64,000 bases of DNA, taken from the NCBI RefSeq assembly GCF_001426705.1, contig NZ_LMFC01000001.1:1145355-1209354 (forward strand), given 5' to 3'. Made by a program: the position numbers and the translations under genes. The notes under the pieces are model-generated. The model was not told where the DNA came from. It searched no databases and was given only the letters and a program-made list of their open reading frames with translations. Of this stretch, positions 8,055-17,778 are shown piece by piece (position 1 is the stretch's first letter; every line of letters starts with the position of its first letter). Origin of the DNA: Cellulomonas sp. Root485 (GTDB lineage Bacteria; Actinomycetota; Actinomycetes; Actinomycetales; Cellulomonadaceae).

Positions 8055-8725
8055 GCCGCGACGGCGGGCGGACGTATGCTCGCGCGGTGCTGCCCTGGAT
8101 GCGTCCCGACGCGCGCCCCGTGCGTCGAGGCGTGCAGCTGCTGGTCGGCCTCGTCCTGTACGCGGCGTCGATCGCGATGCTGGTGGACGCCGGCCTGGGC
8201 AGCATGCCGTGGGACGTCCTCACCCAGGGGATCGTGCTCCGCACGGACCTGTCGTTCGGTGTCGTCACCCTGCTGACCGGGCTGGTCGTCCTGGCGTGCT
8301 GGATCCCGCTGCGGCAGCGGCCCGGTGTCGGGACCGTCGCGAACGTCATCGTGATCAGCGCACTCGTGGACCCGTTCCTCACACTGCTCGACGGGCTCCC
8401 GGACGCGCTCGGCGTGCGCATCGCGCTGGCGGCCTCCGGCATCGTGCTCAACGGCCTGGCGACGGGCCTGTACGTCGGTGCCCGCCTCGGGCCGGGCCCG
8501 CGCGACGGACTCATGACCGGGCTCGTCCGCCGGACCGGGCGCTCCGTGCGGCTGGTCCGCACCACCATCGAGGTCACCGTCGTGTCGGTCGGCTGGCTGC
8601 TGGGCGGCACGGTCGGGTTCGCGACCCTGGCCTACGCGCTGGCCATCGGGCCGCTCGTGCACCTGTTCCTGGCGCGCCTGACGGTCCCGGTCCCGGTCGC
8701 GACGGAGGAACTCGTCACGGTGTGA
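8051..8725 (+). CDS. YczE/YitT-type integral membrane protein (DUF161-like)
   Basis: 224 residues with about five to six membrane helices. Starts from VQLLVGLVLYAASIAMLVDAGLG and contains the family signature GLGPGPRDGLMTGL after YVGA, plus MPWDVLTQG near the N-terminus, both characteristic of YczE proteins. The substrate is unknown; this family is linked genetically to MocR regulators, which suggests a role related to B6 or amino-acid-like ligands, but that is inference. The GTG at 8051 overlaps the small upstream ORF. A bidirectional hairpin follows six bases after the stop. Confidence 0.85.
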   Translation: MSRDGGRTYARAVLPWMRPDARPVRRGVQLLVGLVLYAASIAMLVDAGLGSMPWDVLTQGIVLRTDLSFGVVTLLTGLVVLACWIPLRQRPGVGTVANVIVISALVDPFLTLLDGLPDALGVRIALAASGIVLNGLATGLYVGARLGPGPRDGLMTGLVRRTGRSVRLVRTTIEVTVVSVGWLLGGTVGFATLAYALAIGPLVHLFLARLTVPVPVATEELVTV

Positions 8726-8730
8726 GGCAG

Positions 8731-8756
8731 ACCCGGCCCCATCGCTGGGGCCGGGT
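8731..8756. terminator. Bidirectional hairpin terminator
   Basis: ACCCGGCCCC pairs perfectly with GGGGCCGGGT across a six-base loop. It lies between convergent genes (stops at 8725 and 8763); no long T tract. Confidence 0.7.
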
Positions 8757-8762
8757 CCTCGC

Positions 8763-9773
8763 TCAGCGTGCGGGCGGCGCGTTCTTCGCGGTCTCGGCCG
8801 GGTCGGAGACCACCGAGTCACCCAGGACCGTGTCGATCCGGGTGAGCAGCTCGGCCGGGATCGTCACGCCGGAGGCCTTGACGTTCTCGGTGACCTGCTC
8901 GGGCCGCGACGCGCCGATGATCGCGGCGGCGACGTTCTCGTTCTGCAGCACCCATGCCACGGCCAGCTGGGCCAGCGACAGGCCGAGCTCGTCGGCGACC
9001 GGGGTGAGGTCCTGCACCCGCTGCAGCACGTCGGGCTGCTCCAGGAAGCGGCCGATGAACCGGGCGCCACCCTTCTCGTCGGTCGCGCGGGACCCGGCGG
9101 GCGGCGCCTCGCCCGGCTTGTACTTGCCGGTGAGCACGCCCTGCGCCACCGGCGACCAGACGATCTGCGACACCCCGAGCTCCGCGGACGTCGGGACGAC
9201 CTCGCCCTCGATGACCCGCCAGAGGGCCGAGTACTGCGGCTGGTTCGAGATGAGCTGGAAGCCGAGGTCCTGGGCGAGCGCGTGGCCGGCGCGGATCTGG
9301 TCGGCGGTCCACTCGCTCACGCCGATGTAGAGCGCCTTGCCCGAGCGCACGACGTCGGCGAACGCCTGCATCGTCTCCTCGAGCGGGGTCGACTCGTCAT
9401 AGCGGTGCGCCTGGTACAGGTCGACGTAGTCCGTCTGGAGGCGCTGCAGCGAGCCGTCGATCGACTCGAGGATGTGCTTGCGCGACAGCCCCATGTCGTT
9501 GGCGCCGCCAGGGCCGGTCGGCCAGTACACCTTGGTGAAGATCTCGAGCGACTGGCGCCGCTCGCCCTTCAGCGCCTCGCCGAGGACGGTCTCGGCCTTG
9601 GTGTTCGCGTAGACGTCCGCGGTGTCGAAGCTCGTGATGCCCGCGTCGAGCGCGGCGCGCACGCAGGCCTTCGCGGTGTCGTTCTCCACCTGCGAGCCGT
9701 GCGTGAGCCAGTTGCCGTAGGTGATCTCGGTGATCTTCAGGCCGGAGCGGCCCAGGTAGCGGTAGGAAACCAT
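8763..9773 (-). CDS. Aldo/keto reductase (Kv-beta / YghZ-like)
   Basis: NADPH-dependent carbonyl reductase of the AKR superfamily, 336 residues, TIM-barrel. Visible: N-terminal MVSYRYLGRSGLKITEITYGNW, the catalytic Asp/Tyr region FDTADVYANTKAETVLGEAL, the lysine region IFTKVYWPTG, the histidine in DLYQAHRYD, and the C-terminal cofactor segment IIGASRPEQVTENV. The physiological substrate cannot be told. Start at the ATG 9773 fits the family N-terminus and the TAGGGT element seven bases upstream. Confidence 0.92.
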   Translation of the reverse strand: MVSYRYLGRSGLKITEITYGNWLTHGSQVENDTAKACVRAALDAGITSFDTADVYANTKAETVLGEALKGERRQSLEIFTKVYWPTGPGGANDMGLSRKHILESIDGSLQRLQTDYVDLYQAHRYDESTPLEETMQAFADVVRSGKALYIGVSEWTADQIRAGHALAQDLGFQLISNQPQYSALWRVIEGEVVPTSAELGVSQIVWSPVAQGVLTGKYKPGEAPPAGSRATDEKGGARFIGRFLEQPDVLQRVQDLTPVADELGLSLAQLAVAWVLQNENVAAAIIGASRPEQVTENVKASGVTIPAELLTRIDTVLGDSVVSDPAETAKNAPPAR

Positions 9774-9780
9774 GCCCGCC

Positions 9781-9786
9781 ACCCTA
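9781..9786 (-). promoter_or_regulatory. -10 element TAGGGT, leaderless promoter of the aldo/keto reductase
   Basis: On the minus strand TAGGGT is followed by seven bases and ATG at 9773. Confidence 0.55.
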
Positions 9787-9794
9787 CGGCGGCG

Positions 9795-11791
<1,997 letters not shown>

Positions 11792-11829
11792 AGGTCGCCC
11801 ACGCGTGCCGTGCCCTGCAGCCCCCGGCG

Positions 11830-12372
11830 TCAGGTGGCGGGCTGGTCCCTGTGCGCGACACCGACCGCCTCGGCCCACGCCTGCACGTCGGCGGGGAGCT
11901 CGGGCGACGGGCCGTCGTGCGTGCCCAGCAGGTCGATGACGTCCGGTGCGGGCACGCGCGACCCGTCACGGCTGAGGAACCGACCGGCGATCACCCCGCG
12001 GGCGACGTGCTGACCGCCGCGCGTGAACGTCTGCTCGAGGTATGCGCAGCGCGGGTCCCAGCCCAGCAGGCGGGTGGTGATCTCGAACCGCTGGCCGAGG
12101 GTCAGCGAACGGCGGTACGAGACGGTCGACGACGCGACGACCGGGTACCAGCCGCGCTCGTTCAGCAGGCCGAACGCTCCGAGGTCCGCCAGGAAGTTGC
12201 TCCGCGCGACGTCCATCATCTGCAGGTACACGCCGTTGTTCACGTGGCGGTAGAAGTCCAGGTCGCCGAGGTGGACCCGCAGCTGCGTGACCGACGGGTC
12301 GAGCACCCCGCGGCCGGGAACGGCCCGGCGAGGGCGGGTGGTGGCCAGTGCGAGCTGGATCATCCTGGTCAT
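11830..12372 (-). CDS. Acyl-CoA thioesterase-like hot-dog protein (4HBT family)
   Basis: 180 residues, single hot-dog domain. The signature LGDLDFYRHVNNGVYLQMMDVARSNF is the DxxxHVNNxxY-type active-site loop of 4-hydroxybenzoyl-CoA thioesterase-like enzymes, here with a Tyr-Arg before the His. It probably hydrolyses an acyl-CoA, but specificity cannot be read. ATG at 12372 follows a TAACAT element by seven bases; an in-frame ATG at 12363 is an alternative. It lies 10 bases after the monooxygenase-type gene on the same strand but appears to have its own promoter. Confidence 0.85.
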   Translation of the reverse strand: MTRMIQLALATTRPRRAVPGRGVLDPSVTQLRVHLGDLDFYRHVNNGVYLQMMDVARSNFLADLGAFGLLNERGWYPVVASSTVSYRRSLTLGQRFEITTRLLGWDPRCAYLEQTFTRGGQHVARGVIAGRFLSRDGSRVPAPDVIDLLGTHDGPSPELPADVQAWAEAVGVAHRDQPAT

Positions 12373-12379
12373 TCGCGCG

Positions 12380-12385
12380 ATGTTA
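12380..12385 (-). promoter_or_regulatory. -10 element TAACAT, leaderless promoter of the thioesterase gene
   Basis: On the minus strand TAACAT ends seven bases before the ATG at 12372. Its TAA is also the stop codon of the upstream gene. Confidence 0.55.
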
Positions 12386-12712
12386 CTCGCGAGTAGGTTC
12401 GACCGGAACCGGGACGAAGTGCTCGACGACCGGGAACGGGTCGTAGAAGTGGTGCAGGAGCTCGCGCCACCGGGCGTACTGCGGCGACCCGCGGAACCCC
12501 ACCTCGTGCGCCTCCACCGAGTCCCACCCGATCAGCAGCAGGTACGTCCCTTCCTGCTCGACACCGCGCGAGACGCGGATCCCGCGGAAGCCTGGCATGC
12601 CCGAGACGAGCGGCACCGCCTCGGCCATCGCCGCCTCGAACGCCTCGTGCTCGCCCGCGCGCACCGGCAGGAGGGCGTGCTCGAGCACGGGGGCGTCGAG
12701 CAGACCGGTCAT
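12383..12712 (-). CDS. Antibiotic biosynthesis monooxygenase (ABM)-domain protein
   Basis: 109 residues, a dimeric alpha-beta barrel of the ABM type: LEHALLPVRAGEHEAFEAAMAEAVPL, then GFRGIRVSRGVEQEGTYLLLIGWDSVEAHEVGFRGSP and FEVGFRGSPQY-like end helix with HHFYDPFPVVEHF. ABM-fold proteins include cofactor-less monooxygenases and heme-degrading enzymes; the sequence does not tell which. Its ATG overlaps the stop of the PfpI gene (ATGA), so the two are coupled and follow nadA. Confidence 0.8.
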   Translation of the reverse strand: MTGLLDAPVLEHALLPVRAGEHEAFEAAMAEAVPLVSGMPGFRGIRVSRGVEQEGTYLLLIGWDSVEAHEVGFRGSPQYARWRELLHHFYDPFPVVEHFVPVPVEPTRE

Positions 12713-13290
12713 ACGGGAGGCTCGGGGTCGTACTGGATGCCGCGACGCACCGCGCGGGCGGCGTCGACCGACTCCAGCCGGGCGACCAGGTGCAGGGCCA
12801 TGTCGATGCCCGCGGAGACCCCGGCCGAGGTGACGATGTCGCCGTCGTCGACGAACCGGGCCTCGGTGTCCGCCAGCACGCTCGGGTCGAGCACGGCCAG
12901 CTCGTCGAAGGCTTGCCAGTGCGTCGTCGCCGGGCGCCCGGACAACAGACCCGCCGCGGCGTACACGAGCGCACCCGTGCAGACGCTGGTCATCAGCGGC
13001 GTCGAGGCCCGCATCCCACGCACCCAGTCCAGGTGGGCCGGGTCGCGCAGGAGCGCCCGGGTGCCGAAGCCCCCGGGGTACACCAGGACGTGCAACGGGC
13101 CGACCTCGTCCGCGCTCAGGTCGGGGACCAGCCGCAGGCCCTTGGCGCACCGGACGCCGCTGCCGTCGAGCGAGAACGTCACGACCTCGGGCCGCAGCTC
13201 CGAGTGCCGCGCCCAGTAGGCGAGCACCTCGTACGGGCCGACGACGTCGAGCTCCTCGGCGTCGTCGAACACGAAGATGCCCACCCGCAT
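12709..13290 (-). CDS. DJ-1/PfpI family protein (isonitrile hydratase / GATase1-like)
   Basis: 193 residues, flavodoxin-like fold with the nucleophile elbow SVCTGALVYAAAGLLSGRPATTHW, where the Cys-Thr-Gly and downstream ATTHW are typical of the isonitrile hydratase-like branch and of the sensor domain of AraC/GATase regulators. Here there is no HTH domain, so an enzymatic role is favoured. N-terminal MRVGIFVFDDAEELDVVGPYEVL gives the family Glu (E16-17 region). An in-frame GTG at 13308 is an alternative start. The gene begins right after nadA's stop and overlaps the ABM-domain gene by four bases. Confidence 0.85.
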   Translation of the reverse strand: MRVGIFVFDDAEELDVVGPYEVLAYWARHSELRPEVVTFSLDGSGVRCAKGLRLVPDLSADEVGPLHVLVYPGGFGTRALLRDPAHLDWVRGMRASTPLMTSVCTGALVYAAAGLLSGRPATTHWQAFDELAVLDPSVLADTEARFVDDGDIVTSAGVSAGIDMALHLVARLESVDAARAVRRGIQYDPEPPV

Positions 13291-13310
13291 GTGGTGCCCG
13301 GTCGGCACGG

Positions 13311-14501
13311 TCAGTACCCCGGCAGGGCGAGCATCTGGTCGAGCGCGACCCGGGCCCAGTGGGCGTCGTCGGCGTCCACGACGATCCGGTTGACCGGCCG
13401 GCCCGCCACCAGGGACTCCATCGCCCACACCAGGTGCGGCAGGTCGATGCGGTTCATGGTCGAGCAGAAGCACACCGTCGAGTCGAGGTAGTGGATGTTC
13501 TTGTCCGGGTGCGCGGCCGCGAGCCGGCGGACCAGGTTGAGCTCGGTGCCGACGGCCCAGGAGCTGCCCGGCGCGGCGGCGTCGAGCGCCTTGACGATGT
13601 ACTCCGTCGAGCCCACCAGGTCCGCGGCGAGGACGACCTCGTGCTGGCACTCCGGGTGCACGATGACGGTCACGTCAGGGACGGCCGCGCGGATGTCGGT
13701 GACGTTCCGGACCGAGAACCGACCGTGCACCGAGCAGTGGCCGCGCCACAGGATCATGCGAGCGTCCCGCAGCTGCTCAGCGGTCAGACCGCCGCCGGGC
13801 TTGCGCGGGTCGAACACGACGCAGTCGTCGAGCGAGAGGCCCAGCTGCTGGACCGCGGTGTTGCGCCCGAGGTGCTGGTCGGGCATGAACAGCACCTTGC
13901 CGGTGCCGTCGACGCCACCCACCTTGTCGAACGCCCACCTCAGCGCCACGTGCGCGTTGGACGACGTGCAGATGGTGCCGCCGTGGCGCCCGGTGAACGC
14001 CTTGATCGACGCCGCGGAGTTCATGTAGGTCACGGGCACCGTCGACTCCGCGACGCCGGCCTCGACCAGCACGTCCCAGGCGTCCTCGACCTGGTCGATC
14101 GCCGCCATGTCCGCCATGGAGCAACCGGCGGCGAGGTCCGGGAGGATCACCTGCTGGTGGTCGGACGTGAGGATGTCGGCCGACTCGGCCATGAAGTGCA
14201 CGCCGCAGAACAGGATGAACTCGGCCTCGGGCCGGGCGGCGGCCTCACGCGCGAGCTTGAACGAGTCGCCCGTGACGTCGGCGAACTCGATGACCTCGTC
14301 GCGCTGGTAGTGGTGGCCCAGCACGAACGCGCGGGACCCCAGGGCAGCGCGTGCGGCACGGGCTCGCTCGACGAGGTCCGGGTCGCTCGGTGCGGGCAGG
14401 CCGCCGACGCACTCGACGCCGCGCTCGGAGGCCAGGTCGACACCGCGGCCCAGCAGCAGGAGGGCCGACGGAGCCGGCTCGGAGAAGGTGCTCACGCTCA
14501 C
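13311..14501 (-). CDS. nadA: Quinolinate synthase
   Basis: [4Fe-4S] enzyme that condenses iminoaspartate with dihydroxyacetone phosphate to quinolinate in de novo NAD synthesis. 396 residues. Conserved motifs: LGHHYQRDEVIEFADVTGDS, the three cluster cysteines in ILFCGVHFMAESADIL, HPECQHEVV and STVCFCSTMNRID, plus TYMNSAASIKA and GHCSVHGRF. Two GTGs (14501 and 14495) could start it. The usual partner genes nadB and nadC are not adjacent: the following genes are PfpI and ABM-type instead, so the L-aspartate oxidase or dehydrogenase must be elsewhere. Confidence 0.95.
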   Translation of the reverse strand: MSVSTFSEPAPSALLLLGRGVDLASERGVECVGGLPAPSDPDLVERARAARAALGSRAFVLGHHYQRDEVIEFADVTGDSFKLAREAAARPEAEFILFCGVHFMAESADILTSDHQQVILPDLAAGCSMADMAAIDQVEDAWDVLVEAGVAESTVPVTYMNSAASIKAFTGRHGGTICTSSNAHVALRWAFDKVGGVDGTGKVLFMPDQHLGRNTAVQQLGLSLDDCVVFDPRKPGGGLTAEQLRDARMILWRGHCSVHGRFSVRNVTDIRAAVPDVTVIVHPECQHEVVLAADLVGSTEYIVKALDAAAPGSSWAVGTELNLVRRLAAAHPDKNIHYLDSTVCFCSTMNRIDLPHLVWAMESLVAGRPVNRIVVDADDAHWARVALDQMLALPGY

Positions 14502-14555
14502 GCGGCGATCCTCGCACACGGGGCCTGCACGCTCACCGCCGCGGACCGTGTCACG

Positions 14556-15746
14556 ATGCACGCCGTGCGCGTGCTCATCGCCCCCGACAGCTTCGGCTCG
14601 AGCCTGACGGCCGCCGAGGCCGCCCAGACCATCGCCGGGGCGTGGCGCACGACGGCACCGCACGACGATGTGACCGTGTGCCCGCTGTCGGACGGTGGCC
14701 CCGGCTTCGTCGCCACGCTGCAGTCGGCACTCGGCGGTGAGCTCCTCCCGGTGACCGTCGAGTCGCCGGTCGGCACGCCCGTTCCGGCGGTGATCCTGCT
14801 GGTGGGCACGACCGCTTACGTCGAGTCCGCACAGGCCGTCGGCCTCCCGCTGGTCCCCGACGGGCTGCGCGACCCCACCCGCACCTCCAGCCGCGGGGTG
14901 GGGGAGCTGCTCGCCGCCGCCCTCGACGCAGGTGCCCGACGGGTCGTCGTCGGGCTCGGCGGCTCCGCGACGAACGACGCCGGCGCGGGGGCCCTGGTGG
15001 GGTTGGCCCGCGCGCTCGGACTGCAGAGCCCGGCCGACGTCCTCGGTGCGGGCGGCGGGACGCTCGGCCAGGTCACAGCGGACGACCTTCTCGGACTGCG
15101 GGAGCTCCGCGACCGGCTGCACGACGTGGAGCTCGTCGTCGCCACCGACGTCGACGTGCCGCTGCTGGGCCTGCACGGCGCGAGCGCCGGGTTCGCGGCC
15201 CAGAAGGGGGCGACGCCCGAGCAGGCGCAGGACCTCGAGCGGGCGCTCGGGCACTTCGCGCACGCCGCCACCGCTGCCCTCGGCGACGCGGTCCGCCCGG
15301 ACCTGCTCGCGGGAGCCCGTCCCGCGGCGACCGCGTCCCGGCTGACGGCCGCGCCCGGCGCCGGTGCGGCGGGCGGGTTGGGTTTCGGGCTGGCGTTGCT
15401 CGGTGCCCGGCTGGTGCCCGGCTCGGTCTTCGTGGCGGACGCCGTCGGCCTGGTAGACCTGATCGCCGACCACGACGTCGTCGTCACCGGCGAGGGCAGG
15501 TTCGACTGGCAGTCCCTGCACGGGAAGGTCGTGTCCGAGGTGGCCTCGCGCGCGCTCCCGGCCGCCGTCCCCACGGTCGTCCTCGCGGGGGAGGTGCTGG
15601 TCGGGCGTCGTGAGCTGTCCGCAGCGGGGATCACGGCCGCCTACGCGGTCGGCGAGAACCCCGAGCAGGTGGCCGCCGCGCTCGCTGCGCCGGCGCAGAC
15701 CCTCGCGGCGCGTGCCGCCCGGGTAGCGAGAACCTGGTCACGTTGA
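14556..15746 (+). CDS. Glycerate kinase
   Basis: Phosphorylates D-glycerate (family of GarK/GlxK, 2-phosphoglycerate formers). 396 residues. Family motifs are clear: VLIAPDSFGSSLTAAEAAQTIAGAW, VCPLSDGGPGFVATL, GVGELLAAALDAGARRVVVGLGGSATNDAGAGAL (glycine-rich), VATDVDVPLLG and GEGRFDWQSLHGKVV. ATG at 14556 and a GTG at 14568 are both possible. Counterpart of M. tuberculosis Rv2205c, next to the ErpA-like Rv2204c, as I recall. Single-gene unit followed by the erpA leader. Confidence 0.93.
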   Translation: MHAVRVLIAPDSFGSSLTAAEAAQTIAGAWRTTAPHDDVTVCPLSDGGPGFVATLQSALGGELLPVTVESPVGTPVPAVILLVGTTAYVESAQAVGLPLVPDGLRDPTRTSSRGVGELLAAALDAGARRVVVGLGGSATNDAGAGALVGLARALGLQSPADVLGAGGGTLGQVTADDLLGLRELRDRLHDVELVVATDVDVPLLGLHGASAGFAAQKGATPEQAQDLERALGHFAHAATAALGDAVRPDLLAGARPAATASRLTAAPGAGAAGGLGFGLALLGARLVPGSVFVADAVGLVDLIADHDVVVTGEGRFDWQSLHGKVVSEVASRALPAAVPTVVLAGEVLVGRRELSAAGITAAYAVGENPEQVAAALAAPAQTLAARAARVARTWSR

Positions 15747-15784
15747 GCGGAAGTCCGCCGTCGGAGTCGTACCCTGGACGGGAA

Positions 15785-15816
15785 CAACCTCGGGTTCGGT
15801 GCTGTTGCCGAGGTTG
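15785..15816. promoter_or_regulatory. Inverted repeat upstream of erpA (candidate operator)
   Basis: CAACCTCGG and CCGAGGTTG are perfect nine-base arms around a 14-base spacer, 43 bases before the erpA start. The wide spacing and lack of a T run favour a regulator site or leader hairpin over a terminator. Confidence 0.5.
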
Positions 15817-15858
15817 ACGCACCAGAACTGCTGTCCAGCGAGCACCCAGGAGAGACCA

Positions 15859-16221
15859 ATGAGCGAGACCACCGCGACGCAGAGCGCGACCGAGACGCAC
15901 GGCGTCCTCCTCACCGACTTCGCCGCCTCGAAGGTCCGCAGCCTGCTCGAGCAGGAGGGCCGCGACGACCTGCGTCTGCGCGTCGCCGTCCAGCCCGGTG
16001 GTTGCTCCGGCCTCATCTACCAGCTCTACTTCGACGAGCGGGTCCTCGACGGCGACGTCGTCAAGGACTACGACGGTGTCGAGGTCGTCGTCGACCGCAT
16101 GAGCGTGCCGTACCTCGACGGCGCGACGATCGACTTCGCCGACTCGATCGAGAAGCAGGGCTTCACCATCGACAACCCGAACGCGGGCAGCGCGTGCGCG
16201 TGCGGCGGCTCGTTCAGCTGA
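15859..16221 (+). CDS. erpA: Iron-sulfur cluster insertion protein (A-type carrier)
   Basis: A-type carrier that hands Fe-S clusters to apo-proteins. 120 residues with a polar N-terminus (MSETTATQSATETHG), then VLLTDFAASKVRSLLEQEG and the three cluster-binding cysteines: Cys49 in QPGGCSGLIYQL and Cys113/Cys115 in GSACACGGSF. ATG is preceded by AGGAG at a good distance. Orthologue of mycobacterial Rv2204c. It sits beside the tusA-like and desulfurase-like genes and 1.7 kb from the aa3 oxidase operon; nadA, an Fe-S client, is also near. Confidence 0.95.
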   Translation: MSETTATQSATETHGVLLTDFAASKVRSLLEQEGRDDLRLRVAVQPGGCSGLIYQLYFDERVLDGDVVKDYDGVEVVVDRMSVPYLDGATIDFADSIEKQGFTIDNPNAGSACACGGSFS

Positions 16222-16234
16222 TCTGACGCGACGC

Positions 16235-16264
16235 AGGCCCGGTTTCCTCAGGGGAGCCGGGCCT
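16235..16264. terminator. Hairpin terminator between erpA and the TusA-like gene
   Basis: AGGCCCGG and CCGGGCCT form a perfect eight-base stem with a partly paired loop, placed between convergent stops at 16221 and 16268. Confidence 0.75.
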
Positions 16265-16267
16265 TCG

Positions 16268-16489
16268 TCATGCGTGCGTCCGGACGGTGAGCGCGTGCAC
16301 GCCGTCCTGCTCGGTGGCTCCGACCATCTCGTGGCCACGCATGCGGGCCCAGGCGGGCACGTCGTGCACCGCGGCGGGGTCGGTGGCCAGCACGGTCAGC
16401 TCGGTGCCCGGCGGCGCCTCCGCGGCGGCCCGTGCGAGGCGGATCACCGGTGCCGGGCAGCGCAGCCCGCGCGCGTCGACGGTCGTCAC
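16268..16489 (-). CDS. TusA-like sulfurtransferase
   Basis: 73 residues covering a complete TusA/SirA fold. The conserved CPxP motif is intact in DARGLRCPAPVIRLARAA (Cys11 from the GTG start), followed by PPGTELTVLATDPAAVHDVPAWARMRGHEMVG, typical of TusA. TusA-like proteins accept persulfide sulfur from a desulfurase and pass it on, for example in tRNA thiolation or molybdenum cofactor work. The GTG at 16489 overlaps the desulfurase-like stop by four bases (GTGA), so the two proteins are made together; the partner, however, lacks the PLP lysine. Confidence 0.88.
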   Translation of the reverse strand: MTTVDARGLRCPAPVIRLARAAAEAPPGTELTVLATDPAAVHDVPAWARMRGHEMVGATEQDGVHALTVRTHA

Positions 16490-17679
16490 AGGCCGCCGAC
16501 CCCCCAGGCCTGACGGACGCCGACGACGATCCCGGGCAGCTCGGCGAGGAACCGCTCGACGTCCTGGGCCGACGTGCCGCGGGGGAGCGCCAGGCGGATG
16601 TTCCCGTGCGTCAGCGCCCCCATGGCCGCCAGCACGTGGCTCGGCTCCAGCGCGCTCGACGTGCACGCCGACCCCGAGCCGACCGCGAAGCCGCGCGCGT
16701 CGAGCGCGGCCAGGAGCGCCTCGCCCTCGACGTACAGGCACGAGAACGTCAGGACGTGGGGGAGACGGTCCACCGGGTGCCCGACCACGTCCACGTCCGG
16801 CACCTCGGCCGCGACGCGCGAGCGGAGCGTGTCCACCAGCGCGCGGCGAGCGGCGTCGTCCCGAGACCTCGTCGAGACGGCCACCTGGAGCGCGACCGCG
16901 GCCGCCAGCGCGGCGGGCACGCTCACCCCGCCCGGGAACCACCGGTCCTCGTCCTCCGGCCAGTCGGGCGAACGCCGGACCCCGGACCGCGTCACGAGGA
17001 CGCCGAGCCCTCCGGGGCCGCCCCAGTCGCCCGCGTCCGCCGCGAGCAGGTCCCACGCGTCGCCGACGTCCACGTGGCCGAGGCTGGCGCCCGCGTCCAC
17101 CAGCAGCGGGACACCCGCGGTCCGCGCAGCGTCGTGCACGGCGCCGACAGGCTGCAGCGTGCCCACCTCGCCGTTCGCGTGCTGCAGCGCGGCGAGTGCC
17201 ACCCCCGGACGGGCGAGCGCAGCCGAGAACTCCTGGGCGTCCACCTGCCCGTACCGGTCGACGCCGACCGTCGCGCGGTCCCCGGTGAAGTCCGCCGCAT
17301 TCAGCACCGCCGCGCGCTCGACCGCGCTGACCACGACCTGCGACCCCGTCCGTCGACGCCCGCGGGCGACGGACCGGACCGCGCCGTGCAGCGCTGCGGT
17401 GTGCGACGGAGCCAGGTCGACCTCGGGCGTGCGGGCGCCGACCGATGCGGCGATCGCCTCCCGTGCACCGTCCAGCAGCATGCGCGCGCGACGGCCCTCG
17501 GCGTGCAGGCGCCGAGGATCCGCCCAGCCCTGGTCGAGGGCCTCCAGGAACGCGCTGCGCGCCTCGGGCAGCAGCGGCGCCCGGCCGCCGGCGTCGAGAA
17601 CCACCCTGCCGGCAGTGGCGTGCGTCACAGCGGCCGCCGCGGAGCCGGCGGCGGGATCACGGTCGGACGGGCTGCTCAC
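16486..17679 (-). CDS. Cysteine desulfurase homologue (NifS/IscS-like) lacking the PLP lysine
   Basis: 397 residues, class V aminotransferase fold. The catalytic cysteine loop is well kept (GFAVGSGSACTSSALEPSHVL, Cys339), as are HANGEVGT and the aspartate in LLVDAGAS. In IscS the PLP lysine lies in SGHKxYGPKGxG; the aligned stretch here is DAGDWGGPGGLG, with Asp218 (codon at 17026-17028) in place of the lysine and Gly in place of the histidine. The PLP-stacking His (TEHxAV) is Arg in SAVERAAV, and the ATES-type loop is SHTAAL. Canonical PLP chemistry therefore looks lost. Start GTG at 17679 is the best guess; an in-frame ATG at 17799 would add an unstructured extension. Coupled to the TusA-like gene. 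Confidence 0.85.
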   Translation of the reverse strand: MSSPSDRDPAAGSAAAAVTHATAGRVVLDAGGRAPLLPEARSAFLEALDQGWADPRRLHAEGRRARMLLDGAREAIAASVGARTPEVDLAPSHTAALHGAVRSVARGRRRTGSQVVVSAVERAAVLNAADFTGDRATVGVDRYGQVDAQEFSAALARPGVALAALQHANGEVGTLQPVGAVHDAARTAGVPLLVDAGASLGHVDVGDAWDLLAADAGDWGGPGGLGVLVTRSGVRRSPDWPEDEDRWFPGGVSVPAALAAAVALQVAVSTRSRDDAARRALVDTLRSRVAAEVPDVDVVGHPVDRLPHVLTFSCLYVEGEALLAALDARGFAVGSGSACTSSALEPSHVLAAMGALTHGNIRLALPRGTSAQDVERFLAELPGIVVGVRQAWGVGGL

Positions 17680-17778
17680 CGGGGCACCGTAACCCCGCAG
17701 AGCCGTCACCAGGCGCGGGACCACCGGGATCGGCGCGGTGGCGACGGTCGGGTCCGGTGAAGGACGCGCGCTGTGATG

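Noticed and set aside
13311-15521. 736-codon open frame with nadA as its C-terminal part
   Set aside because: The upstream 340 codons are antisense to the glycerate kinase and lack any nadA similarity; nadA starts at 14501.
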